Shown piece by piece: positions 35,210 to 45,625 of a DNA stretch of 64,000 nucleotides. The DNA comes from Phialocephala subalpina (Eukaryota > Ascomycota > Leotiomycetes > Helotiales > Mollisiaceae), in contig FJOG01000019.1 of assembly GCA_900073065.1 (NCBI GenBank), positions 641,076 to 705,075 on the forward strand, written 5' to 3'. The notes under the pieces were generated by a model that saw only the letters and a list, made by a program, of their open reading frames with translations, did not search any database and was not told the DNA's origin. Positions within the stretch are counted from its first letter, which is position 1. The number at the start of each line of letters is the position of its first letter. The translations under genes and the position numbers were made by a program.

Positions 35210-36012
35210 CTGCTTGTTACTTCTGCCACCGTCGTCACATTTCCAGTTCGTATGTTGATGAGTGATCACCATTTTTCTCGTACGGTTAATCTCTTCTCAA
35301 TACCACCTCGCGATCTTACCGTCTTGTGTCTGTGATCGCTCAGATCTGCAACGAAGCTCAATGCTGTCCTCGTATCCCAAGTCAGATGAGGCTCTTTCGC
35401 TGTCGGCCGCCCAATGTATCACAAATACGAAGTGATTCCAACGATTCGGGCCCTGAATCTCCCCGCATGATGTATGCCAAGGCTTGCTTGTCATCCTAAG
35501 TGACGAGATTCCTGGGGATCAGCGAAATTGTACTGTATTCTACGCTTGATGATGGGTTGAACACAGCTAAGCGAGGGGCGAGTTTTCAACTTTTCGGATA
35601 CGGCAGACACTAGAGGTGGAATACGAGGCGTCATTGTCGGTATATAGATTGCGATACCACCCCATTTCTATTTCGCGATCACCTGCTACTTAGAGAACAT
35701 CTGGAGATGATCAATATGATCCCGGGTTCTTCTGCTTCTCCCTTGCTTCACGATGTTGCCGTGGACCTAAGAAATTGTCATGGTAGCACCCCTTGCATCT
35801 ACGATTCGATGTGCTAGAGACAACGTGGCACTAAGATTACTGTGCTTGCGAGGTGCAGCACTGCTCTGCGGTTCGACAAAGCTGTCTGCACCTCAGACTC
35901 AATCCCCTTCTCGGTGACGAGAACGGAATCGTGCTCCGGACATTTGGCGCTTCTTTACTTAAGGGATGGTGGCGAGATCTCAGGGAGTCATTCCTTACCG
36001 AGGCCCGCTTCA

Positions 36013-36282
36013 AGCTTACCGACGTAACTTATCCTAAACCTTATTCCCCAATTCCTAATCCAAAACCTTAGGAAATTCTTCTTTATGTAAAAGACTAAGA
36101 CGATTATAATTAGTATTATTTATCTTAGTCTTACAAATAATAAAGTTTTGAGGCAGTAATCATGGGCCTAATAAAAGCGTAGCATATAGTCTTATAACTC
36201 ATGCACGCAGAAAGCATAAGATATTAAGGATTAAGGATTTGGATTAGTGTTTAGTGATTAAACTTAGTTATGTCGGTAAGCT
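36013..36282. mobile_element. 270 bp MITE-like element with terminal inverted repeats
   Basis: The left end AGCTTACCGACGTAAC and right end GTTATGTCGGTAAGCT are inverted copies with one mismatch. Similarity continues inward, with CTAATCCAAA on one side and TTTGGATTAG on the other. The element is flanked by the direct repeat TTCA (36009-36012 and 36283-36286), a plausible target-site duplication. The interior is AT-rich and non-coding. It is too small to encode a transposase, hence non-autonomous. Confidence 0.75.
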
Positions 36283-36821
36283 TTCAGCAGGCCGACGAAT
36301 TTCCTCCTGTGTCTGTAGATCTGACTGGGTTGCTGCAGCGCTCGTCGCACAATTCTGAACCTTAATGTTGGACAAGGTCCTGTGCCCCGCGTCTGCCCCA
36401 CGTCAGGAAATCAATGTACTTCTCTGGGCGCGACTAGAAGATGACTTGTTTGAAAGCTTATCTTTTGCTATTATTCTATATTGCATTGATACAATTTCAG
36501 TCTCCAAGTTTCGCCAGTTTGTATGCCGAGGGGACAATTGAAAAGATTTATTCGGACATTTGATGACTGTTTGCGGGACGGGCCTCCAACTGCCGTGCGT
36601 GGCTGTCATTGGACACTCGAACGTATCGTTTGCCCTGCATCTAGTGATGTATCGACAAGCATCAGGTATGCACCAGATGCGAAAGCGAATGAATGCAGAT
36701 TTATCCGGGCTCGAGATCTACGGGAATCTTGTCAGCACCAGCACAAATATATCCTGACTTGCTCCGGAAATTTTCCCAAATCCCTTTGAACTTCCTTCTT
36801 CCACCACGTCGTTTTTGAGAA

Positions 36822-38542
36822 ATGGATCCCATAAACGAAAAAGAAATTGGCTTCAGTGGCACAGGTGCACCAGCCGGTGTCAATGAAGTGAAGGACAAGG
36901 AGAGTCTTGGTGGCGAAAATGCAATGGAGGTCAAGGTCGACAAGCATGAGCTCCCACTTGTTCCTCAACCATCTGCTCACGAGGATGACCCTCTAGTATA
37001 CCCAGCTATCCCTTCCGAAACCGATTTACTGACATATGCAGAACTGGTCTCCAAGTCTCAAACTCCTCATTTGTATCCAGGTCAGTTGGCTCGCAGCTCT
37101 TGGCCCCATGAGTTGTGCAGTCATCAACCCCGCATTCGTTCCTCTTGGCAAAGCATTCCACATCACGACTGTTGAAGCATCCTACACATTGACGATGTAC
37201 ATTGTGTTCGCGGGGGTTGGACCTCTACTGTTTACACCATTTTCGAATATCTATGGCAGAAGACCAATTTACCTCATAGGTAATCTGGTCGCCGGAGTTA
37301 TGAACATCATCGCGTCTCATTGTACGACATGGACTGGGATCATGATCACTCGGGCTATCACAGGTATAGCTGCTGGATGTACTGTGGCAATTGGAGGAGC
37401 AACAATATGTGATCTATTCTTCATGCACGAGCGAGGTCTCTTCATGGGAATCTATACTTTTGCATTGACGAATGGACCTCATCTCTCTCCTCTGATTGGT
37501 GGCTACATTGGCCAACGTCTTGGTTGGAGATATTGCTTCGCGATTCCGGTAAGCTATGGAGCCCTTTCAACATCATGTGTACTAATAATTTAGGGTTACA
37601 TGCAACTCGCAACCTTTGTCATTACCGTCTTCTGCCTCCCAGAGACCCTCTACTCCCGCAAAATAGACCGGTCTTCCCACAGCCCCAAGTCCTACTTGGA
37701 CCTTCTCCTGTTCAAACGCAGCGTCCTGACAGACCGCAAACTAGGCTCAACGGACTTCCTACGACCTTTCTACATGCTGAAGTATATCTCCATCCTCATC
37801 CCAGGCATTTATTACATGCTCTGCTTCGGCTTTGGCACAGTAGTCTTTGCTGCCACGGGAGCACAGCTCTTCGCTAAACTCTACCATTTCAACGTTGAGC
37901 AAACAGGTATCCTTATGTCCGTTCCCTTGATCATCGGGGGACTGATTGGAGAATTCAGTGCTGGTTGGGTGACAGATTACATGGTGTACCGCTATGCTAA
38001 GAAACACAATGGGCAGAGAAAGCCCGAAGCAAGACTTGATGCCATCTGGTTGGCGCTTTTGACACCGATTGGTGTGATAATTCAAGGAGTCTGCTTGACG
38101 CATTACAAGACTGCGAGCTGGGTTGGTTCAGCGTTCGGGATGGGAATCGCGAGTTTGGGGCTGCAGGTTGCTACGACGGTGGTTTATGCTTATTGCACCG
38201 ACGTGAGTATTTAAGGTACCTCGGAAGTAGATGTCTGCTAACTTGGCATAGTGCTACAAGCCACAGAGTGCAGAAGTCTCCACCATCTTGAACACTTTTC
38301 GCCAAGTCTTCTCATCAGCTATCTCATTCTATGCGTAAGTTTTCAGGGGCTAGGACTGAGAGTCCGAGCTAATTCGTGACAGCATCCCACTCGCAAACAG
38401 GATTTCGATTCAGTATGCCTGGTTGGTGTTTTCTATGATTAGTATTGTTGGGATACTTCCAGTATTTGCGCTGAGGATATATGGTGCCAACTGGAGGGCT
38501 CGGGCTTGGCAATCGCCGCCAACATTTCATACCGATCTCTGA
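36822..38542 (+). CDS. MFS transporter, DHA1-like
   Basis: Exons 36822-36995, 37042-37548, 37594-38202, 38252-38334 and 38383-38542 total 1533 nt, giving 510 aa. The cytosolic N-terminus is long and polar. Splicing the 46 bp first intron creates DDPLNWSPSLK, the conserved D-P-x-N-W entry to helix 1, which confirms the model. Then come GPMSCAVINPAF (helix 1), the FSNIYGRRPIYL loop (motif A), RAITGIAAGCTVAIGGATICD, and motif C-like NGPHLSPLIGGYIGQRLGWR. The central loop carries PKSYLDLLLFKRSV. The second half starts at FYMLKYISILIPGIYYMLCF. Substrate unknown. Single orientation, with the MITE about 540 bp upstream. Confidence 0.9.
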
Positions 38543-38913
38543 AAGAGTGAGAGAGCTTACGTCACCTGCTTCCAAGTCTGAAGCGACCTTGGAATATCTT
38601 TGCAGGACGCTGTGCCATTTGGCCAGAGCTTGCAGCTACGTATCTTGGCTGTCACCGATCTGACTAGGAAGCGATTCAAACGAAAATGTGAATCATGTTC
38701 AGTGAATCACTACGAATGCCATTGAGTGATTCATTGTGCGACCCAGAAGATCTCCTTCAACAGTATAAATCGCATTGTCACTTCAAATTTCACCACACAA
38801 ACACCAATCGCAAAACAAGAACCCCATGAAAGCTTGTAAAAAGCAAACACACTTGACCCCACCGCACACGATATTCAAATCCTCAATGAACAATTAACCT
38901 GCAAATCAAAACC
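38543..38913. other. intergenic
   Basis: 3' flank of the MFS gene and promoter of the first four-helix membrane protein; nothing else seen. Confidence 0.5.
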
Positions 38914-39404
38914 ATGTTAGAGATCCAGCTTATCTCTCGAACAGCTCAAATTACCTTTGCTGTTTCAGGCATAATTCTCTTAGCTTTCCGTAAGTAGTCA
39001 TCCTTTTCTCTCGTTGCGAGGACTACACTAATCAGCCCACAGTGATCAAAGACCCTGATGCTATCCACCTGTTCTCTACGCTGTTCTCGAACTGGCTCCT
39101 CGCCGCGTTCTCTTTCGGCGTCATTGCACCTCTCTTCTTCACTGCCCTCATCCTCAAGTCGGACCTCGAGGGCAAACTCGGCACAAAGGGACCTTTAATC
39201 CTGTTTGTGATAGAACTTATGGCATTCGGGGTATGGTTCGGTACGGGAATACCGTTGTTCTTACAGGCTAAGGGGCAGGGATGTTTGACTTCGTATGGGA
39301 GTCTTTGTGTGGATATGATGGTCTTGGTCGCTTTCACGATTGCGGAAATGCTCCTCACGATGGTCATGTTTGCCACGCGTGTGAAGTACATGGCTGGAGG
39401 TTGA
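38914..39404 (+). CDS. small four-helix membrane protein (MARVEL-like), copy 1
   Basis: Exons 38914-38989 and 39043-39404 (GTAAGT...CAG) give 145 aa with four hydrophobic helices: ITFAVSGIILLAFLIK, WLLAAFSFGVIAPLFFTALI, the LILFVIELMAFGVWFGTGIPLFLQ helix and VDMMVLVAFTIAEMLLTMVMFA. The spacing resembles MARVEL-like fungal proteins. A conserved K-G-x-G-C-L-x-x-Y-G-S-x-C block lies between helices 3 and 4. Related to the next gene downstream; function unknown. Confidence 0.75.
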
Positions 39405-39730
39405 TGGGTTTAGTGATCTGTTGAACATAGCGTGGCAGGTTCGCCGGCAAGTTAATGACTGAGACGCATGTTTGTTACTCAAAATGTATGCCTGAATAAC
39501 ATCGCTATTCCAAAACATTCAGTACGAGTGCGTTTGACTCCACATACTTGTTATAAAATACAATTTCAGTCTGGACTCGAAGTCCGAAACACAACATAAA
39601 CATCGCATCAACGAAAAAGACTCGGTCGACCCCTCAGCCATTTCCAAGATCTCAAGTCACCATAACGACACTTATTCAATAACATAGATCAAAGAATCCG
39701 AACCATGTCGGACTCCAACTGGACGCTGTC
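39405..39730. other. intergenic between tandem membrane-protein genes
   Basis: Terminator and promoter region; no coding or repeat signal. Confidence 0.5.
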
Positions 39731-40391
39731 ATGATACGGACAGTGCAAGGTACTATGGCGGTGGCAGGTATCGGATGCTTGATATCGTGTACTCCTCCCC
39801 CTGTTTCAGCTCACCACAGAACATCACTGACGGATCATCTAGTACTGGACGACACTGAAGCCTTCCCACCCAACAACAATCTCAAAGATTTCCTTGTCAA
39901 AACGTACATCTTTTTCGTACTCGGTGTCTTTGGCCTTGGAATACTCCTCCCCATCTGCAATATCTTCCTTCTCTTCAAGGATAGAAGACCAAATCGGCTG
40001 GTCTGGCCGGAACTCGTAACTTTCCTCTTGTGGGGTGGTGTCTCTGTATCACTGTTTCTCCAGCTTCAGAAGAAAGGATGCATGAATGTGAAGACGTACT
40101 CCGGCGCATGTGCTATCGCGGTGCCAATTGCTATTGCTGCTGCTGCGGAATGGTAGGATGTCCTCTTCAAAAACTTGACTAGATACTGACTAGCCTCAAG
40201 CTTGTTTAGGTCTAGGTACTACAGTTATAGTGCATTTGAGGAAAGAAAAGGGGAATGGGGGCGGTGGAGGAGGTGGCGGAGGACCGTCGGGCCGGGAACG
40301 ACCCCCGGCACGACCAGCTGGTGAGGATCCTGATTCCGGCAATGAAGATGAGGAGAAACCACGCGGAATAATGCCTCCTCCGAGGTATTGA
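39731..40391 (+). CDS. small membrane protein (MARVEL-like), copy 2
   Basis: The open frame 39731-40156 gives 141 aa and carries helices 2-4 of the same layout as copy 1: TYIFFVLGVFGLGILLPICN, VTFLLWGGVSVSLFLQLQKK and AIAVPIAIAAAA. It shares the W-G/F-G-x-x-x-x-LFLQ...KGC...YSGAC block. A GTAGGA donor overlaps the stop at 40154. In a later frame, 40220-40391 reads as a Gly9-containing, charged tail ending GIMPPPRY, which is probably a last exon, but I could not fix the acceptor. The N-terminus is uncertain: the first helix expected from copy 1 is poor, so a 5' intron may be missed. Confidence 0.55.
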
Positions 40392-40643
40392 TGCATTATG
40401 AGCTCTGCGGTCGCTATCTTGGGTGGGCTACATGTTATTTGTAGTTTGTCGAAGTGGTCGGTTGTAAAATATGCCTGATTTTTCCTGTTATGTAAGTCAT
40501 TGAAAGATTCAGATACATTCATGAACTGGCTTGTTGGGTGAGTAAAGAAAATTTAACACTTCAAGAATCCTTTTCTTGTTCTGTGATAGGTATTTTGATA
40601 TAATTCGAACTAAAATCAATACAGTCCATCACATATTTCGGGG

Positions 40644-41696
40644 TCACTTCTCAATGACATGCTTCCCCTCGGTCTTAGTGACAAGTAGACTCAGCAAGTC
40701 AGGTCTGGAATATTGACCCACAGGGTCCAACAACGCCTTCGAGTAATCAATGTCCGACAACACCACATCAGCTTGGAGAATTCCCTCCTCATCTGGGGCC
40801 AAAGCTTCAACCAACTCTTTCCCATCTGGTCCGTAAATCATCGCGAAACCTCCTGCAGCCTATAAAATTCAATTTCAATCCAATTCAAGTATGAACAAAA
40901 CTCACCTTATCTGTCACACCGGATTCCAACAAATGCATCTTATCCAGGTTCTCCTCTTTGACAACCTGCGTACTGACAATGACGAAAGTCTGCCCTTCCA
41001 AAGCCATGAACCTACTCGCCAACAAACTCACTGTCGGGCTCCCATGGAAAGGCCAGTCACTTCCCTTCGGGACCTCAAAGAACGCCGGCCAGGATGCAAC
41101 ATGGATTTGCTCTCCCTGAGAATACTGATAGTACTTCAACAGCGGCTGGTAATGCTCAAAGCAGCACAGAGCCCCAATCTTCCCGAAAGGAGTGTCCACG
41201 ACGGACTTTAGGGAGGAAGCCTGGCCTTCACCCCAGATCATACGCTCGATGTGCGTGGGCTTTATCTTGCGACGATGAGCGACAATGACTCCTTCCGGAG
41301 AGATTGAAGATTGAGCCATGTAGAGAGACCCGCCATCGCGCTCACTGTGGCCTAGAACGACGAAGATCCCGGCTTCTTTGACTGCGGTCTTGATGGCCTC
41401 CATCTCAGGGGAGTTGATGGAGAGGGAGTTCGCCATGTACCTATGGACCATTTGGGTGTTTTGAGGGACGCTTTGAATCCAGATATCCCTTAGACACAGA
41501 ATTATTATGAGAGAGGAGCAAGGGAAGGGATGACTTACCATGGGTAGCCGGGAATCCAGACTTCAGGGAAGCCGAGGACATTGATACCTTTCTGGCCGGC
41601 TTCGTGAATGAGGTCGATCGTCTTTTGGACGGTGCCTTGGAGGTCAAACCAAATTGGTCTAGCTTGGACAGCGCCGAGGCGGATGGTTTGAGACAT
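40644..41696 (-). CDS. nitrilase superfamily, aliphatic nitrilase branch
   Basis: Hydrolyses organic nitriles to acids and ammonia. Exons 41696-41539, 41488-40906 and 40859-40644 total 957 nt, giving 318 aa, a normal nitrilase size. The catalytic triad is visible: Glu in [11 protein letters not shown] (about 46; the motif crosses intron 1), Lys in [12 protein letters not shown] (about 128) and Cys in [12 protein letters not shown] (about 161). True nitrilases usually have C-W-E-H; here it is C-F-E-H with an extra Cys before it. The dimer-interface region VASWPAFF and the terminal [10 protein letters not shown] are typical. It was not called cyanide hydratase because that branch is about 350 aa with a longer tail. 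Confidence 0.93.
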
Positions 41697-42644
41697 TGCT
41701 CTGGGCTGAGTCGAAGATATGGGATTGATGTGGGATGATATTGAAGTTGCTGTGAAGTCAAGTATAGTACTTTAAGTCTGTCGTTACTGATGATGTGTAT
41801 TGAGGGTTGGTTTTTGCTGAGATGTTCATTCCATCCTGCCAGGAGGAAGGGTATTTATGCCCAAACTCCATCGTCTCGGGCAGGTCCTCATTATCGCATC
41901 ATCGTTGAGAATATGATAATCTCCCTACCTTTGCCTCGCATGCTGCTCAAAATGCCGAGTGATGACAATTGTCCGCACTGTGTGAATGCACCTTGATTGA
42001 TAGACTTTTGAGGCTAGCGATGAAGATGCCTCAGAACCACTTGGGTGAGTATGACCAATGCGATACTCTGTTAATTCTGTGCACAGGATTTGAAAGGTAT
42101 CTGATTGATGTTTAGTGATCAAATCATCGCGAGAATTCAGGGTCCAGGCGAGCTTACCTGTTGATTGGTCGAGCCAGTTCATCGAGATATGCATGTGTGG
42201 ACAGGGGGAAAGAACTTCCACAAGGGTAAGTTGAAACAGGCGATGCTTCTCGTGCGCGGGCTCCAGGAGCCTCTTTCGGCCTTGAAAGGTTGGAAGGTTT
42301 TGAGATCGAAGGCCTCTTCTTCAATCACGACGAATTCTTTCCAATAGCGCCTTGCCATCTCCATACACTATCATATCATCTTTCGCCTCAGTAGCACAGA
42401 GTGGAGTCCTCGTAAGTAATTGCAAGTCGGTGACCCGGATCGGAATGGGTGCGCCGGGGACACGGGAATGTTCTTCTAGCCCTACTAAATTGCGATCTCG
42501 AGCTTAGAGCAACGTGACAGCCCTGCCTATAAAAGTCCAGCCTCTGTTCCCTCTGTTCCTGCGTATAACGGCAAGGGAGGTGGGCATGCTCTTCTTGGAG
42601 GAGTCCAAACCTTCAAAACTACAGATGACATCTCCACGTCTTGC
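41697..42644. other. intergenic with one doubtful minus-strand frame
   Basis: Nitrilase promoter on the left, with a CATAAATAC box on the minus strand near 41850. A minus-strand frame 42179-42358 (60 codons, KEFVVIEEEAFDLKTFQPF) and a following frame 41925-42220 read like two pieces of one protein, but no valid splice joins them, so no gene is called. Confidence 0.4.
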
Positions 42645-43079
42645 CTATTTTGGGACTAAGCCGCAAATCTTGAGGTGGGATTTGCTTATGAAAATATTGG
42701 GGTGATTTTGTATCCCTTGAAACCCAGCGACTTCAAAGAGTGCTCTTGCCAATTGATAGAGTGGCGATGCAGCCAATTCATTCAATAACTGCGCCTCTAC
42801 AGGATCAAGCGAATCCTGACGTACACCACTGTCGTTTTCCGTGAAAGCACTGAGCTGAGATTCTTGAGTGGTTTTCGGAGCCTGATCTTGGGTCTGTTCT
42901 GACGCTTTGGCTGTTTTAAGGGCTTGCGCAAGTTGCTTTCTTGAGAATGAGACATTTGTGAAGTCAAAATCTCTTCTAAAATCAACTTGAAAAAAAAATG
43001 GAGTAATCCTGATCCATTCCTCTAAGCCGCCGAATGTACAATTGTAACAGTCCGAGGGAGTAGTGCTGTTGAGGCTCAT
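42645..43079 (-). CDS. hypothetical protein at the edge of the AT-rich island
   Basis: A 144-aa frame with an uneven composition: Cys and aromatic residues first, then a polar Gln/Ser/Thr-rich middle (KTAKASEQTQDQAPKTTQ), then a helix-like LLNELAASPLYQLARALF. No family recognised. An overlapping frame, with a start at 43185, begins MAGETLLLTGAS like a short-chain dehydrogenase but dies after 67 codons. The area may be a broken gene beside the island. Confidence 0.3.
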   Translation of the reverse strand: MSLNSTTPSDCYNCTFGGLEEWIRITPFFFQVDFRRDFDFTNVSFSRKQLAQALKTAKASEQTQDQAPKTTQESQLSAFTENDSGVRQDSLDPVEAQLLNELAASPLYQLARALFEVAGFQGIQNHPNIFISKSHLKICGLVPK

Positions 43080-43199
43080 TGGTTCGGCAGTAAATAACCT
43101 GGATCTCTACTACACCGGTAGAAAGTAATGAAGCGACCACGACTTCATCACTGGCCCCAGTCAACAACAAGGTCTCACCAGCCAAGAACTAATCAAGGT

Positions 43200-44660
43200 T
43201 CCTATAATGGACGAGATGTAGCTTATCTCAGGTAAAGCTCCTTCCATCAAAGCCTGGTAAAGTATTTCAAAAGGTATTTTCCTAAAGTATTTTAAAGTTT
43301 TAAAGGCTTTGGAGCTCGTTTCTACCTAAGGTAATAAAGCTATCAAACGTTAGAATATTAAAAACTAAAATACCAAAATCTTATTACGTAATTACATAAT
43401 TATATAATTTTCAAAGGGGCTTTTAAAAGATTTCTTTTTATTATAATAAAATCGAAGATTTTATAATCTTTCGTAAAAGCGTTTTTATAAAACCTACGAA
43501 GTAATATACGCATCGAAATAAAATAAAATAAAAGAAATTCTTTATTAGTTCGTTCATCGAATTAATTAAAGCGGATAAAGTTTTTTCTTTCGAAATAAAA
43601 GAAATATATTAATTCTTAAATTATTTTTTTATTTTTTTATTTAATTTAATTATTTAATTAATTATTTGCTATAAAAACTAATATAAACTTTTTAGGGGAG
43701 AAGTCGGAGATCACGTGAAAAGTGGGGTTAAAAAAAAGGGAATAATCGATTTTTATAAACTTCGATAAAATATTAAATATAATTTTCTAATTAATAAAAA
43801 AAATATCTTTAGTATATAATATTAAAAAGAATAATTATTAAAGAATACTAAAATCCCTTCTTATTTATATTCTAAAAATTAATATAGTTTTTTATATAAA
43901 TTATTTTATATTTATAAATAAATTAAAATTTAATTAAAAAAATTTTTTTTAAATTTCGATTTAAATTATTAAATTATTATTATATTATTAACTAATAAGT
44001 AATTATACGCTATAAATCGCGATTATAAACCCTTTTAAATATATTTCTGTTTAAAGTATTAAAGCTATTAGACGCTGGAATACTAAACGCTAGAATACTA
44101 ATTGGAGCACTAGAATATTATTACTTGAAATATTAAAACTATTAAATTTTAAAGTATTAATTAGAGCATTAGAATGCTATATTGCTTGAGCCACTAAGGC
44201 TATTAAACGCCGGAACACCAAAATGCTACTCTCTTTATAACTCTATAAATACGCAGCTCTTAAGGGGGGTCCCAAGGGGTGTCCCCCTGGAGTATTTTGA
44301 GGCTTTGGAGTTCGTTTCTGCCTAAGGCACTAAGGCTACTAGCCACCGGAAGTTGGAACTTGAACACCAAAATCCTACTCTCTTTATAACTTTCTAGCTA
44401 CGCAGCTACGCAGCTCTTAAGGGGGCCCTTAAGGGGTCTCCTCCTAGTAAAGTCGAAGACTCTGTAGCCCCCCTCAGGGGCGCCCCTGCGAGGCCTGCGG
44501 AGCAACATGCGCGGCCGTCTGCTGGCTCGCTTGTCGAGCCAATCAGAGCGGACGGACCCCTTTCTTTCGGAACGAGAGAAGCATGTTATTTAATTATTAT
44601 TTTTAAAGCTTCAATTTAATTTTATTACTTTTATTACTTTAAGTAATTCAATATATCTTT
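43200..44660. repeat. AT-rich, transition-mutated repeat island (RIP-like)
   Basis: A block of very high A+T (about 43350-44220) grades into less affected, GC-rich sequence at 44260-44570. Two diverged copies of one segment can be read: 43302-43341 and 44299-44337, with differences mostly C/T or G/A. A second pair (CTCTTTATAACT... CGCAGCTCTTAAGGGGG) recurs at about 44230 and 44388. No intact ORF. This is the expected look of a transposon remnant after repeat-induced point mutation. Confidence 0.8.
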
Positions 44661-44678
44661 ACACCGGCCGAGCTATAA

Positions 44679-45218
44679 CCCCGTTCAATCAAAGGCATTA
44701 TCATAGTTAGTGCAGCAGCAGGAAAGATCTACGATGCGACCTTGAGACAGCTACAATACCTCCACTCACTAGACAATAACTCTCCACTCGTCACACCCGA
44801 GTATATTGAGATGATCAGTCGCCAAGTATCCATCATCCGAAGCCCCGAATTCGAAGCAAAGCCACCCTCTACTGAAGGAGACCTCCTGCTCGGCATCCCA
44901 GCCAGCTACTGGCTCGAAGTCAAGAAATACGATCAGGTCGCAGTAGCTGCATCCCTGAAAATCCCCATTGCCGTTATTCAACCCGGACGCGACTATCAGG
45001 TGACTATCACGGATGATTTCAAGAAGTGGGAGGAGGGCTTGCAAGACAGCGCGACGTTTTTGAAAATCTATCATTCTTTGAATCATTTGTTGATGAGGGC
45101 TGCGGGGGAGGAAGGGTTAGCACTTCCGGGGGAGTATGAACTCGAAGGCCATGTGGATGAGATACTTGTGAAGGATGTTGTGTCATGGATCCAGGAGCAT
45201 GCGGGCAAGTCGATTTGA
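44679..45218 (+). pseudogene. alpha/beta hydrolase, 5'-truncated at the AT-rich island
   Basis: The frame is open from just after a TAA at 44676-44678 to the stop at 45218 (179 codons). It starts in mid-domain with a GIIIVSAAA strand. The downstream layout is the C-terminal half of a bacterial-like alpha/beta hydrolase: LLGIPASYWLEVKKYDQVAVAASL, then IPIAVIQPGRDYQVT (acid Asp), then YHSLNHLLM with the catalytic-His position. There is no start codon in context, and the nucleophile Ser half is missing. The sequence directly to the left is the transposon-like island, so the 5' part was probably lost or displaced by the insertion. Confidence 0.7.
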
Positions 45219-45625
45219 TGGTTTATTAGCGGATATCCTTTTGCGAGCAGGCGTGGTGGAATAGACGTTGAGTATGCGGAGTTTCTATAAGGCCTGGGGG
45301 TGCAGTATAGATGAGTAATGGTGTCTGCCAATGGAGTACAAGCATAGATATCTAAGCCATGTTTTCACTGTTTCACTATCATCTACGTCTTCTCCTCCCA
45401 TCGATCTAGAAACTTCTCTCAATGAAATATGCTAAAGCCATTTCTAGTCTCACTGTTTAACTATCCTTAGCCGGATCTACATGCTAGAGTAGCTGAATCT
45501 CTTACGATTCCACCAAGTTACATAAGAGGAATATGCAAGATGTAGCTAATGACAGAATACTTGCTACCCATACACTACTTCCAAGCACCCCCCACCAAAA
45601 TCCAATCCTCTTGACAAAAACCTAT
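45219..45625. other. intergenic
   Basis: Convergent 3' flanks of the truncated hydrolase and the NmrA-like gene; nothing seen. Confidence 0.5.

Larger units (their letters stand above)
35117..36821. other. intergenic with a small inverted-repeat element
   Basis: 5' flank of the secreted-protein gene on the left and of the MFS gene on the right. The only structure recognised is the 270 bp element at 36013-36282. Confidence 0.5.

Noticed and set aside
42982..43185. Short frame starting MAGETLLLTGAS, like an SDR N-terminus
   Set aside because: Only 67 codons, and nothing downstream continues the fold in any frame; kept as a remark under the neighbouring hypothetical.
43200..44660. Reading the AT-rich island as a centromere or telomere-proximal repeat
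   Set aside because: It is only about 1.5 kb, contains no telomeric hexamers and is flanked by ordinary genes.
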